From Erythrobacter sp. ANT-B3C2 (GTDB taxonomy: Bacteria; Pseudomonadota; Alphaproteobacteria; Sphingomonadales; Sphingomonadaceae), in the NCBI GenBank assembly GCA_001683845.1, contig LXQI01000008.1:62001-126000 (forward strand): a DNA stretch of 64,000 nucleotides, written 5' to 3'. Position numbers and translations under genes: made by a program. The notes beneath the pieces are model-generated. The model saw only the letters and a list, made by a program, of their open reading frames with translations. It was not told the DNA's origin and made no database searches. Below, in pieces: positions 1 through 14,499 of this stretch. Every line of letters starts with the position of its first letter. Position 1 is the first letter of the stretch.

Positions 1-1
1 T

Positions 2-847
2 TGCCGCTTCTGCCACACGGGAACGATGCGGCTGGTGCGCAACCTCACCGCGGGCGAGATTGTCGGCCAGGTGATGCTCGCCCGCGACGCGCTCGGCGAA
101 TGGCCCAAGGGCCGGATGGACGTGGCCGAAGAAGAGGATGCGGCGGAGTACCGGGCGGACGGCCGCCTGCTGACCAACATCGTGATGATGGGCATGGGCG
201 AGCCACTGTACAATTTCGACAATGTCCGCGACGCGCTGCTGCTGGTGATGGATGGCGATGGCCTCGCGCTTTCCAAGCGCCGGATCACACTTTCCACCAG
301 CGGCGTGGTGCCGATGATGGCCCGTTGCGGCGAGGAAATTGGCGTCAACCTGGCCGTTTCGCTCCATGCTGTGACGAAGGAGGTGCGCGACGAGATCGTG
401 CCGCTCAACCGCAAATACGGCATCGAGCAGCTGCTGGAGGCCTGTGCCGCCTATCCCGGCGCGTCCAACGCTCGGCGAATCACCTTCGAATATGTCATGC
501 TGAAGGACCGAAACGATTCCGACGCCGATGCGCGTGAGCTCGTCCGGCTGCTCCGGGCCCACGGCCTGCCCGCCAAGGTCAATCTGATCCCGTTCAATCC
601 CTGGCCTGGCGCGCCCTACGAATGCTCGAGCCCCGAGCGGGTTCGCCGATTTTCAGACATCGTGTTCGAAGCCGGGATCAGCGCGCCTGTGCGCACACCC
701 CGGGGGCGCGACATCGACGCCGCCTGCGGCCAACTGCGCACCGCCGCGCAGCGCAGCCCCGCGGGCCAGCGCCCGCAGGCGCAAGCGATTGAGGCGGGTA
801 CCACCGTGTCGGCAGTGCAGCCCGCAAAGACCCCCCTTCGGGCATGA
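2..847 (+). CDS. rlmN: 23S rRNA (adenine-2503-C2)/tRNA A37 methyltransferase RlmN, 5' truncated
   Basis: This radical-SAM methyltransferase modifies A2503 of 23S rRNA and A37 of some tRNAs. The window opens inside the gene: the first codons read [10 protein letters not shown], the last cysteines of the CxxxCxxC iron-sulfur motif. Further family marks are the [10 protein letters not shown] stretch, LSTSGVVP, the AVSLHA strand and, near the C-terminus, [11 protein letters not shown], which carries the second catalytic cysteine. The protein then continues about 35 residues in a low-complexity Ala/Gln/Pro tail that looks less conserved. The true start lies before base 1, so an ATG inside the window (base 26) is not the start. 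Identification is firm from the cysteine motif and the C-terminal CGQL. Confidence 0.93.
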   Translation, partial: CRFCHTGTMRLVRNLTAGEIVGQVMLARDALGEWPKGRMDVAEEEDAAEYRADGRLLTNIVMMGMGEPLYNFDNVRDALLLVMDGDGLALSKRRITLSTSGVVPMMARCGEEIGVNLAVSLHAVTKEVRDEIVPLNRKYGIEQLLEACAAYPGASNARRITFEYVMLKDRNDSDADARELVRLLRAHGLPAKVNLIPFNPWPGAPYECSSPERVRRFSDIVFEAGISAPVRTPRGRDIDAACGQLRTAAQRSPAGQRPQAQAIEAGTTVSAVQPAKTPLRA

Positions 848-1464
848 TCCGGGCCGTCCGGACTGGAACGTGCTTGCTGGCCACACAAGATTACCATCGC
901 TTTTTTGACCCCCGGTCGCCGCCGGCGTCCTCGCCCTTACGAACGACTGCACCGATACGAACTTGCCTGGTGTATCGTCGACCCGGGTGAAGCGCTCTGC
1001 TGGTTTGGGCTCGGCGCCACGGGGAGCGCGCCGAATTCCTCTGTTCGCCGCCTCATCGTGCCAGAATGGGGTATTCTAACCGCCGAGGATGGCCAGTCGT
1101 CGGTGCCGCACGACGAAAAGTTATCACTACCCCGCATCACCTGGGTGGATCGCCGATCCGGGCGCTCTCGCTACTTCGGTTCGCGATGTAGTTATGCGGG
1201 TACCATGAAGGTAAGCATGATTCCCGCCATTGCTCCGGCCGTCAAAAGGGCGATCAGAATCGCGTCTCGCTGGAGAAATAATGTTTGCTCCCACGCTTGG
1301 TGAGATCATCAGGGGGATCATAATTGCGGTGGAGCTGCGGCCATGAACCGCCGTTAGCAGTCGCCGCTGGCCCGCCCCGTGGGTCTGGACGGGCGCGGAA
1401 CCCAGGCAGGTTCCCCTCGGTTGCCCGCCTACCGGCGACGCGCGAGTAACCGGAGGAGACACGG
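848..1464. other. Long intergenic region without a recognised gene
   Basis: Between rlmN and pncC lie about 617 bases with no convincing coding sequence or tRNA. Bases about 1040-1345 are visibly less GC-rich than the flanks and break into short frames on both strands. None of these has a convincing ribosome site or a recognisable product. The last 20 bases hold the pncC ribosome site (CCGGAGGAG). It may be a decayed gene plus the pncC promoter. Confidence 0.5.
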
Positions 1465-1980
1465 ATGACCGAAACGCTAGACTCGGCACTGCCGCCCGAG
1501 GTGCAGGACAGCGCCCAGCGGGTGCTGGAACTCGCCTGCAAGCGCGAACTGACACTCGCCACTGCCGAGAGCTGCACCGGTGGCCTGCTGGCGGCGCTGC
1601 TGACCGACATTCCCGGGCTCAGCCACGCTTTCGAGCGTGGCTTCGTGCTCTATTCACCGCAGGCGAAATGCGACCTCTTGGACATCGAACGCGGGAAGGT
1701 GGACAGCTGCGGCGCGGTCAGCCGGGAAATTGCCGAGGCGATGGCGCGGGGGGCGCTGGGCCGCTCGCCAGCCGACGTGGCGCTCTCCATTACCGGATAT
1801 GCCGGCCCGCCGGGAAAGAACGATGAGGGCGAGGAAGGGCTTGTCCATTTCGCCTGCGCCCGCAAGAAGGGCGCATTAGCGCACCGCGAGGAGCATTTCG
1901 GGCCGATCGGCCGGCAGGGCGTGCGGCTCGCCGCGCTCGCGGTGGCGCTGGAGATGATCGAGGAGGCGCTGGAGCAATGA
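1465..1980 (+). CDS. pncC: Nicotinamide-nucleotide amidase, CinA C-terminal domain protein (PncC)
   Basis: A 171-residue stand-alone CinA C-terminal domain. The family deamidates nicotinamide mononucleotide to nicotinate mononucleotide and so recycles NMN in the cytoplasm. Seen: the AESCTGGLLAALLTDIPG active-site region near residue 35, the FERGFVLYSPQAK strand, and SITGYAGP in the second half. Length agrees with the single-domain form, without the N-terminal MoCF/COG1058 half of full CinA. The ATG has a good ribosome site (GGAGGAG, about 6 nt upstream). It sits just before nadE, so two NAD-metabolism genes are adjacent, which supports the NMN role over the older competence-damage label. Confidence 0.9.
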   Translation: MTETLDSALPPEVQDSAQRVLELACKRELTLATAESCTGGLLAALLTDIPGLSHAFERGFVLYSPQAKCDLLDIERGKVDSCGAVSREIAEAMARGALGRSPADVALSITGYAGPPGKNDEGEEGLVHFACARKKGALAHREEHFGPIGRQGVRLAALAVALEMIEEALEQ

Positions 1981-2017
1981 TCGCTATCCCCAACACCGAC
2001 CCACCCGCGGTGCGCCC

Positions 2018-4075
<2,058 letters not shown>

Positions 4076-4093
4076 GATGGGCTCCTGCGGGAC

Positions 4094-4876
4094 ATGCGGA
4101 TGAGCCGGCCGGCGGTTCTGGTCACCGGCGGTGCGCGGCGGATCGGCGCGGCGATTGCGCGGCGGTTCGGCGAGCAAGGCTGGCATGTGGTGATCCACTG
4201 TCACCGCTCCCGGAGCGAGGCCGAGGCACTGGCCGCCGAGCTGCCCGGTGCCGAGGTGGTGGCCTGCGATCTTGCCGATGCCGACGCGGCACTGTCGCTG
4301 GTGGAGGCGCTTGCCGCTCGGCTGGCGGATTGGCGCGTGCTGGTCAATTCCGCCTCAATTCTTGAGCCCGACGGTGCAACCGGGCTGGACCTCACAACGT
4401 ATCAGGAGGCGATGCAGGTCAATGCCGCCGCCCCCGCGCTGATGGCGCAGGCCTTCCTGGCCCGCGCGCGCGCGACGGCCGGGCGGCGAGTGATCCAGTT
4501 GACCGACCAGAAGACCGCCAATCCGAACCCCGATTTCTTCAGCTACACGATGAGCAAGCACGCGCTGGCCGCAAGCGTGCCGATGCTCGACATGCAGGCT
4601 CGCGGGGAAGGCGGGGCGGACGACCGCATCTATGCGCTGGCCCCGGGCGCGATCCTGCCGAGCCTCGACCAGAGCGGCGCAGAGGCCGAGCTTTCGCACC
4701 GGCTGAACCTGCTCGGCCGCCGCACGGGTGCTGAGGAGGTGGCGGATGCGGCCTGGCTGCTGGCGACCGGCCCGCTGGCCGGGGGGCAGACGCTGTACGT
4801 GGATTCGGGCCAGCATCTCGTGCCCCAGCCGCGGGACGTGATCTACCTGGCGCGCGAGCAGGCGGGTGCGGCGTGA
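4094..4876 (+). CDS. SDR family oxidoreductase, pteridine-reductase-like
   Basis: A 260-residue short-chain dehydrogenase/reductase. The N-terminus has a nucleotide-binding VTGGARRIGAAIARR. The arginine-rich loop and the HCHRS motif after beta-2 suggest NADP(H) and the pteridine-reductase/FolM-like branch. The catalytic Tyr-x-x-x-Lys is in FFSYTMSKHAL, and the serine position before it is replaced by the QLTDQK stretch, also usual in this branch. The likely substrate is a pterin or folate precursor, but this is inference. Two in-frame ATGs lie 6 bases apart (4094, 4100). It overlaps the next gene by 4 bases (GTGA), so it is probably coupled to the cytochrome b gene. Confidence 0.75.
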   Translation: MRMSRPAVLVTGGARRIGAAIARRFGEQGWHVVIHCHRSRSEAEALAAELPGAEVVACDLADADAALSLVEALAARLADWRVLVNSASILEPDGATGLDLTTYQEAMQVNAAAPALMAQAFLARARATAGRRVIQLTDQKTANPNPDFFSYTMSKHALAASVPMLDMQARGEGGADDRIYALAPGAILPSLDQSGAEAELSHRLNLLGRRTGAEEVADAAWLLATGPLAGGQTLYVDSGQHLVPQPRDVIYLAREQAGAA

Positions 4877-5556
4877 AGCGGCACGCGCTCAGCACGCGGA
4901 TCTGGCACTGGATCAACGCGGTGAGCATCATCGTGCTGTTCATGTCCGGCCTCAACATCTCCAATGCCCACCCGTATCTCTATTGGGGCGATTGGGGCTT
5001 CAGCCCGACCGAGGCCTGGCTGGCGGTGCCGCGCTTCCCCGATTGGGCGGTGATCCCGGGGCGCTACAGCCTGGCCATCGCGCGCGACTGGCACCTGCTG
5101 TTTTCCTGGGTGTTCGCGCTGGGCTTGCTGGGGTTCATGATCTCCGCGCTGGTGAACGGGCATTTCGCGCGCGACCTGTTCACCCGGGCGCCGGAATGGC
5201 GCTGGCGGCTTTTCTCGGCCGAGGTGCGCCGGTACCTGCGGTTCGACTTCGCGCATACGGGTGGCAAATATGGCTCGATCCAGAAGCTGACCTATGCGCT
5301 AGTAGTGTTCGTGCTGCTGCCGCTGATGATCCTCACCGGCATGGCGATCAGCCCCGGGATGGGAGCGGCCTGGCCGTGGCTGCTTGAGGTGACTGGCGGG
5401 CGGCAGAGCGCGCGCTCCATCCATTTTCTCGCCTCGTTCGCACTGCTGGGCTTCACCATCGTCCATGTGCTGCTGGTGCTGTTGACGGGGCCGTGGGGGC
5501 AGCTGAAGGGCATGACCACTGGCCAAGTGGACGAGAGGGGCGATGCAGCGGCGTAA
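4873..5556 (+). CDS. Cytochrome b561 / Ni,Fe-hydrogenase-type b cytochrome
   Basis: A 227-residue integral membrane di-heme cytochrome b. Four hydrophobic segments are visible: near residues 12-30 (WHWINAVSIIVLFMSGLNI), 75-95, 133-155 and 180-205. Histidines suited to heme ligation occur in WHWIN, WHLLFSW, HFLASF and IVHVLL. It starts with GTG overlapping the SDR stop (GTGA) and overlaps the next gene, a molybdopterin oxidoreductase, by 14 bases. The tight coupling suggests the cytochrome passes quinol electrons to or from that periplasmic enzyme, as YedZ does for YedY/MsrP, although this cytochrome is not of the YedZ fold as far as I can tell. Confidence 0.85.
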   Translation: MKRHALSTRIWHWINAVSIIVLFMSGLNISNAHPYLYWGDWGFSPTEAWLAVPRFPDWAVIPGRYSLAIARDWHLLFSWVFALGLLGFMISALVNGHFARDLFTRAPEWRWRLFSAEVRRYLRFDFAHTGGKYGSIQKLTYALVVFVLLPLMILTGMAISPGMGAAWPWLLEVTGGRQSARSIHFLASFALLGFTIVHVLLVLLTGPWGQLKGMTTGQVDERGDAAA

Positions 5557-6280
5557 TGTCCTTGTCGGGCTGGCCGCCCTGGGCGCAGGGGGCTGTTCGC
5601 GGATTGGCGAGACCCGCGGGTTTGAAGCGCTGGTGGATGGCGCGATGGAGTGGCACCGGGCCGCGCACCGGGCGCTTGCCCCCGGCGTGAGCATGGCGCG
5701 CGAGTATCAAGTGGCAGATCTTTCGCCGTTTTTTCGCGGCAACGGCACTACGGTGATCGATACGCAGCGCTACCGCGCGCATCTGGCCCGTGGCTTCGCG
5801 CAATGGCAGGTGACGGTGGGCGGGCTGGTGGCGCGACCGCTGGCGCTCTCCATGGCGCAGATCCGCGCGCTGCCGCAGCGCACGCAGATCACTCGCCACG
5901 ATTGCGTAGAGGGGTGGAGCGCGATCGGGCAGTGGACCGGGCCGCAACTCGGGCCGATCCTGCAGTTCGCCGGGCTGCGGACCGAAGCGCGGTTCATCGT
6001 GTTCCGCTGTGCCGATGTCCTCTATGGCGGGCGCTATTACGAAAGCTGCGACCTCGACGATGCCTTTCACCCGCAGTCCATCCTCGCTCACGCCTTGAAC
6101 GGTGCGCCGCTGCTCGAACGCAATGGCGCGCCGCTGCGGCTGCGGATCGAGCGGCAGCTCGGCTACAAGCATGCCAAATACCTCACCGGGATCGAGGCGG
6201 TGGCGAGCCTGGAGGGGATCGAAGGCGGTGAAGGGGGTTTTTGGGAGGATCGCGGCTATCAATGGTATGCCGGGATCTGA
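5543..6280 (+). CDS. Molybdopterin-dependent oxidoreductase, sulfite-oxidase fold, Tat lipoprotein
   Basis: A 245-residue protein of the sulfite oxidase/YedY molybdopterin family. The N-terminus combines an RR pair (MQRRNVLVG) with a lipobox-like GAGGC, so it is probably exported by Tat and lipidated. In the core, TRHDCVEGWS holds the cysteine that ligates molybdenum in this family, followed by QWTGPQLGPIL. Further along, LAHALNGAPL and the GAPLRLRIERQLGYKHAKY stretch match the C-terminal cofactor pocket. Its gene overlaps the cytochrome b gene, indicating a two-part electron-transfer unit. The substrate is not evident; methionine sulfoxide reduction (MsrP-like) is one option. Confidence 0.85.
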   Translation: MQRRNVLVGLAALGAGGCSRIGETRGFEALVDGAMEWHRAAHRALAPGVSMAREYQVADLSPFFRGNGTTVIDTQRYRAHLARGFAQWQVTVGGLVARPLALSMAQIRALPQRTQITRHDCVEGWSAIGQWTGPQLGPILQFAGLRTEARFIVFRCADVLYGGRYYESCDLDDAFHPQSILAHALNGAPLLERNGAPLRLRIERQLGYKHAKYLTGIEAVASLEGIEGGEGGFWEDRGYQWYAGI

Positions 6281-6291
6281 GGATCCCCTGT

Positions 6292-6753
6292 TCAAGCGGG
6301 ATAGAGCCGAAACGAATGGTGCCAGGCGAGGCTGACCAACTCCTCCAGCACCGCAACGTCAATGTCCGCCAGCTTATTAACGTAGAGGCAGCCGCCCTGC
6401 CCGCGTGCATGCTTGCCCAGCCGGGCCAGCAGCGGCTCGATATCGCCGCCTGGGCATCGTCGCAGGCGAGCAGGTAGAGTGAGTGCTTGGCCCTTGCGGG
6501 GGCTGAAGCCGCAGCGCAGATTGTGCACCGCGCGGCCGCTTTCGTAGACCGTGCGATACTCGCCATAGCCGATGATTGTGGGGCCCCACATGCTGCCCTC
6601 GGTGCCCGTGGCTGCGCGGAAAAGGCGATCGAGCAGCAGCGCATCGGTGCGCTTCGCCTCGGGCTCGACCCGGGCGATGAAATCGGCAACCGGGCTGCCG
6701 GTCGGGCTGGTCTTCGCCTCTGCCATCGGCGCAGGATAGCCCACAATTGACAC
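6292..6753 (-). CDS. DUF1801 family protein with a compensated internal frameshift
   Basis: A 153-residue cytoplasmic protein of the DUF1801/YdhG-like family. Recognisable parts are VADFIARVEPEAKRTDALLL near the N-terminus, MWGPTIIGYGEYRTVYESG in the middle and CLYVNKLADIDVAVLEELV at the end. Between them, about 15 codons (roughly bases 6446-6491) read QALTLPARLRRCPG, unlike the family. The same bases in the next frame read KHSLYLLACDDAQA, the expected family sequence. One extra C in GGCC (6489-6492) and a compensating one-base loss near 6444-6450 explain this. The gene is open but locally scrambled, either by real mutation or by paired sequencing errors. It is convergent with the oxidoreductase gene. 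Confidence 0.8.
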   Translation of the reverse strand: MSIVGYPAPMAEAKTSPTGSPVADFIARVEPEAKRTDALLLDRLFRAATGTEGSMWGPTIIGYGEYRTVYESGRAVHNLRCGFSPRKGQALTLPARLRRCPGGDIEPLLARLGKHARGQGGCLYVNKLADIDVAVLEELVSLAWHHSFRLYPA

Positions 6754-6808
6754 GCCGGGTAGCGGCGGCTTTTAATGATGGCCAAGCTTGCGGAGAGAGG
6801 CGGCGGCC

Positions 6809-8107
6809 ATGTGGTTGCTCGACACGATGCTGAAGAAGCTGATCCGCACGGGTCGGCTGGTGGTGACCGATCACGACGGCAAGACGTACACGTACGGAGC
6901 CGGCACTTACGGCGCCGGCGACGCGGCTGACGGCGCGCTGCGCATCCGGCTGACTTACTTCAAGGCGGCGCGGCATATCGCCACCTATCCGCAAGTGGGC
7001 GCGGGCGAGGCCTTCATGTGGGGCTGGCTCGAGGTGGAGAGCCCGCACGATATTCGCGACCTGGTGTTGTTCTTCACCGAGCAATCGAAAACGCATGGCG
7101 ATCGTGCGCTCCAGCCGCAGGGCCAGCTAAAGCGCCTGGTGCAGAAGGTTGCCGCGAGGGCCGATGCCATCAACCCGCGCGGCAAGGCGCGCAAGAACGC
7201 CGAAGCGACCTACAACCTCACCCGCCGCCTCTACGAGCTGTTCCTCGACGAGGACCGGCAATATACGATGGGTTACTACCGTGATCCGGCCAACAGCCTG
7301 GAGCAGGCGCAGCTCGACAAAAAGGCGCACATCGCGGCCAAGATGAACATTCGGCCGGGCATGAAAGTGCTCGATATCGGCTGCGGTTGGGGCGGGCTCG
7401 CGCTGTACCTCAACCGCCGATACGGGTGCGAGGTGCTGGGCGTGGCGCTGGCCGAGGACCAGATCGCCTTCTGCCGCGAGCGGGCAAAGTCCGCCGGCGT
7501 GGCGGACAAGGTGCGCTTCGAGCTGTGCGACTATCGTGATGTGGAGGGTCAGTTCGACCGGATCAGCTCGGTTGGCCTGCTGGAGCATGTCGGCACGCCG
7601 CATTATCCGCAGTTCTTCCGCCACACGCACCGGCTGCTGAAGCCCGAAGGGGTGATGTTCGCCCATTGCTGCGGCCGGGCCGGGCCGCCGGGCTTCACCG
7701 ATGCCTGGACGCGAAAATACATTTTCCCCGGCGGCTACATCCCCGCCCTCTCCGAACTGGTCACCGCGAGCGAACGGGCAGGCTGGCAGGTGATGGACGT
7801 GGAGGCAATGCGCTTCCACTACAGCCACACGCTGAAGGAATGGTACAACCGCACCGTGCTCCACCGTGACGAGATCGTCGAGCTGTACGACGAGCGGTTC
7901 TATCGCATGTGGCTGTTCTATCTCGCCGGTGCCGAGCAATCCTTCCGCCACGGGACGCTGGTGAACTGGCAGCTGGTCTATGTGAAGGACCGCGCCGCGC
8001 TGCCGATGACGCGCGATTTCATGCATGAGGAGAGCGCCCGGCTGCGCGCGGCCGAGGAGCCGCCGGCGTGGCATCTGGACCCGGCGCTGAAGCAGGCGGC
8101 GGAATAG
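6809..8107 (+). CDS. cfa: Cyclopropane-fatty-acyl-phospholipid synthase family methyltransferase
   Basis: A 432-residue SAM-dependent enzyme of the CFA synthase family, which adds a methylene bridge to unsaturated acyl chains of membrane phospholipids. The SAM-binding motif VLDIGCGWGGLALYLNR is at about residues 184-200. Other family marks are the YTMGYYRDP entry to the catalytic domain, SVGLLEHVGTPHYPQFF, and IFPGGYIPALSE. The C-terminal segment holds MRFHYSHTLKEWYNR. I start at the ATG at 6809, which has GAGAGG upstream, rather than the in-frame TTG at 6788. The flanking genes look unrelated, so it probably has its own promoter. Confidence 0.9.
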   Translation: MWLLDTMLKKLIRTGRLVVTDHDGKTYTYGAGTYGAGDAADGALRIRLTYFKAARHIATYPQVGAGEAFMWGWLEVESPHDIRDLVLFFTEQSKTHGDRALQPQGQLKRLVQKVAARADAINPRGKARKNAEATYNLTRRLYELFLDEDRQYTMGYYRDPANSLEQAQLDKKAHIAAKMNIRPGMKVLDIGCGWGGLALYLNRRYGCEVLGVALAEDQIAFCRERAKSAGVADKVRFELCDYRDVEGQFDRISSVGLLEHVGTPHYPQFFRHTHRLLKPEGVMFAHCCGRAGPPGFTDAWTRKYIFPGGYIPALSELVTASERAGWQVMDVEAMRFHYSHTLKEWYNRTVLHRDEIVELYDERFYRMWLFYLAGAEQSFRHGTLVNWQLVYVKDRAALPMTRDFMHEESARLRAAEEPPAWHLDPALKQAAE

Positions 8108-8167
8108 CGCCCACCAAGCGGAGGGCGTGCTTGCGCCGGGCATGAAGGCCTTTTAGTCCAGCCGCTT

Positions 8168-8719
8168 ATGAACGGTCGCCCCCTGCTCGCTCGCGCTCTT
8201 GCGCCGCTGGTGCTGTTCGCGCTGCTGTTGCTGGGGACGCCGGCGGCGCAAGCCCGGGTGGACGTGCACTTCCACAGCTTCAACGGATCGGTGCTGTTCG
8301 GGCGCTATCCGCACACCTTCGTGGTGTTCGACGGCGTGCTCGACGATACCGGCGAGCGGGTGTGGGAAAATTACGGCTTTTCGGCCAAACGCGCCACGCC
8401 CGCGGTGCTGCGCGGGCCGGTGGAGCACATGGTGATGAGCGAAAAGGAAAAGTACATCGGCACCACCAACCGCCACTTCACCATCACCGTCTCGGACGAG
8501 ACCTACCGGCGGATGAAGGCGGAGATGGTCGCCTGGCGGGATGCGCCGGGGCGCTATTACGATCTCGATACGCGCAATTGCCTGCATTTCGTGGGGCGGA
8601 TGGCCGAAATGGCCGGGCTGCGGGTCGAGTATCCGCGGGCGATGCTGCGCAAGCCGCGCGCTTGGTTGAACCATGTGACCACGCTCAATCCGCAGCTGGG
8701 CGCAGCGCCGGTGGGCTGA
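8168..8719 (+). CDS. Secreted protein of unknown function
   Basis: A 183-residue protein I do not recognise. It has a clear signal peptide (about residues 1-30; LVLFALLLLGTPAAQA), so it is exported to the periplasm or beyond. The mature part contains RYPHTFVVFDGVL near residue 50 and, near residue 140, YDLDTRNCLHFVGRMAEMAG. A histidine early in the domain and an Asn-Cys followed by hydrophobics later resembles the His/Cys spacing of permuted papain-like (NlpC/P60 or YiiX-type) hydrolases. That suggests, but does not prove, an enzymatic role. It is followed by argG after about 80 bases. Confidence 0.7.
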   Translation: MNGRPLLARALAPLVLFALLLLGTPAAQARVDVHFHSFNGSVLFGRYPHTFVVFDGVLDDTGERVWENYGFSAKRATPAVLRGPVEHMVMSEKEKYIGTTNRHFTITVSDETYRRMKAEMVAWRDAPGRYYDLDTRNCLHFVGRMAEMAGLRVEYPRAMLRKPRAWLNHVTTLNPQLGAAPVG

Positions 8720-8800
8720 TTGCCGGCGCATGAGGGAGGCCCGTTGCCGGTGGCCGTGCGGACTGTTAACCGCGCGCCTTCTCAACGGAGCGGAGCATTT

Positions 8801-10033
<1,233 letters not shown>

Positions 10034-10292
10034 CGATATTTAGTTTGGTGCAGGAGCGATGGTAAGCGAATCGGCAGAAGCCCCGAACAGTGCTGATGAG
10101 AGCAACGAGTGGTCGCTGCGCTGAAACGCAGCTGGGCAACGACGAGTCGAATCTTGCGCGCAGCAAGCCGTGCCACATTTCTGCCTAAATAGGACGAACC
10201 GATAGAGTCGCGGGGCAAGCTGCTGCCACTCGGGTGGTTCAATAGGGAACCGACCTGTATTTGCTGATCTCGAAACGGACGGGGTTATCGAG

Positions 10293-10817
10293 ATGAGAAC
10301 GCAACTGACGCTGGCGGCACTGGCCGCCTGTGCTCTCGGCGGCTTGAGCGCGGTCCATGCTGCTGGCCCGAGCGAGGTAGAGCCCGCGATTGCCGCTGCG
10401 CCGACGTTAACATACGATTCCGACCTGCCCCGGTTCCAGACCACGATCGAATTCATGGCGAGCCCGGTGGTTCAGCCGCTGCCCGAGCCTGTCGAAGGGG
10501 CTGAAGAGCCCACCGATGCTGCCCGCGCGATCGCCGGTGGGGAGGCCAGCTGGTACGGTGCGCAATTCGCCGGGCGCCGCACTGCCAGCGGCGAGCAATT
10601 CAACCCTGCGCAATTCACTGCCGCGCATCGTACCCTGCCCTTCGGCAGCAAGGTGCGCGTGACCCATGCACGCAGTGGCAAGTCGGTCGTGGTGCGGATC
10701 AACGATCGCGGCCCCTTCGCGCACAATCGGGTGATCGACCTCAGCCGGGCCGCCGCGCAGGACCTCGGCATCGTCTCGGCGGGCCGTGGCCAGGTGGAGC
10801 TGGCGCTGGTTTCCTGA
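10293..10817 (+). CDS. rlpA: RlpA-like septal ring lytic transglycosylase / double-psi beta-barrel protein
   Basis: A 174-residue exported protein. After a signal peptide (about residues 1-28) and a variable linker comes a double-psi beta-barrel domain: [43 protein letters not shown] and [13 protein letters not shown]. RlpA enzymes cleave naked glycan strands at the septum; the conserved His ([10 protein letters not shown]) and Asp (NDRGPF) residues are present. There is no C-terminal SPOR domain, so septal targeting must come from another partner, or this is one of the shorter RlpA-like proteins. It is convergent with uvrA. The 260 bases upstream contain no gene I can see. Confidence 0.85.
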   Translation: MRTQLTLAALAACALGGLSAVHAAGPSEVEPAIAAAPTLTYDSDLPRFQTTIEFMASPVVQPLPEPVEGAEEPTDAARAIAGGEASWYGAQFAGRRTASGEQFNPAQFTAAHRTLPFGSKVRVTHARSGKSVVVRINDRGPFAHNRVIDLSRAAAQDLGIVSAGRGQVELALVS

Positions 10818-10943
10818 TCGGCTGCGCGCCAATTTGCGCTTTCATTCGTCGTTCCGGAACACGCGGGCTGAACTGAGTGCTGCCCTCATGAAGCGCACAA
10901 GAGCACACTGATTCCGCGACCAAGCCCCGACCGCGCCGATGTC

Positions 10944-13850
<2,907 letters not shown>

Positions 13851-13860
13851 GAGGAGGCGT

Positions 13861-13875
13861 GTTCCGCAAATGTTC
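13861..13875 (-). promoter_or_regulatory. LexA/SOS operator in front of uvrA
   Basis: GTTC, seven bases, GTTC (13861-13864 and 13872-13875) matches exactly the GTTC-N7-GTTC box bound by alphaproteobacterial LexA. It lies 10 bases before the uvrA ATG and inside the spacer of a possible promoter whose -35 is TTGACG (minus strand, 13881-13886). uvrA is an SOS gene in many bacteria. Confidence 0.75.
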
Positions 13876-14064
13876 GAAGGCGTCAAGGGCGCGGGGAGGA
13901 GAACGACAGGCGCGTTCGCCATGTGGGGGAGGGTGGCTGGAATACAACGCGCGAGCAGCGGGGCTGTTCTGCTGGATTGGTTGGTCGCGGCCCTGATCAA
14001 AAACGGCGGACCAGCCACGGCCCGGCACCCCCGCCCTCGTCCTTCAAGACGAGCGCAGGCGCAT

Positions 14065-14370
14065 TCAGCTTAGCCTGCGCGCTCGCCGCCAGACCAGAGA
14101 GCGGCCGTTGAGCGCCGCCACATCGCAATGCCCGTCGCGCATTGCCCTTGCCAGGCGCACCGCCGCTTTCAATTGCGCCGGTGCGGCGTTGCGATAAGCG
14201 GGGCGGCCTGCAATCGCATCGTACCAGCACCCGCCCACCGCATTGTCGAGCAGCACGCGCTGGAAGCAATGGTCGAGCCGGATTGGCCAGCCCCGCTCTG
14301 CGGCGAGCGCCGGCAGCACCGTGCGCGTCAGCACCAGCCATTCCTGTTCGAGAGCCTCGCGGTCGCTCAT
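14065..14370 (-). CDS. Short conserved protein of unknown function
   Basis: A 101-residue protein, start set at [20 protein letters not shown] (ATG at 14370), although the frame stays open further upstream. It is Ala/Leu/Arg-rich with [35 protein letters not shown] and a C-terminal [17 protein letters not shown]. The sequence looks protein-like (one Trp-rich folded domain, no signal peptide, no membrane segment). I believe similar short proteins occur in other sphingomonads, sometimes labelled as GNAT acetyltransferases, but I see no acetyl-CoA-binding motif and give no function. It lies upstream of uvrA on the same strand, with more than 200 bases between. Confidence 0.65.
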   Translation of the reverse strand: MSDREALEQEWLVLTRTVLPALAAERGWPIRLDHCFQRVLLDNAVGGCWYDAIAGRPAYRNAAPAQLKAAVRLARAMRDGHCDVAALNGRSLVWRRARRLS

Positions 14371-14499
14371 TGGCGGCAGGTGGGTGCGCGTGGCCCGCGC
14401 GGCAAGCGTGGTGGTGGATAGCACCCGCAGCCCGCTTGACGCCGGCGCGGCGCGGCGTAGCCTCTGTCCTACACCGGCCGGGAGAGGTCTTCGGGAACC

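Noticed and set aside
10034-10292. Minus-strand frames between argG and rlpA
   Set aside because: Three overlapping frames with no motif or ribosome site; the 260-base gap is more likely a promoter region for rlpA.
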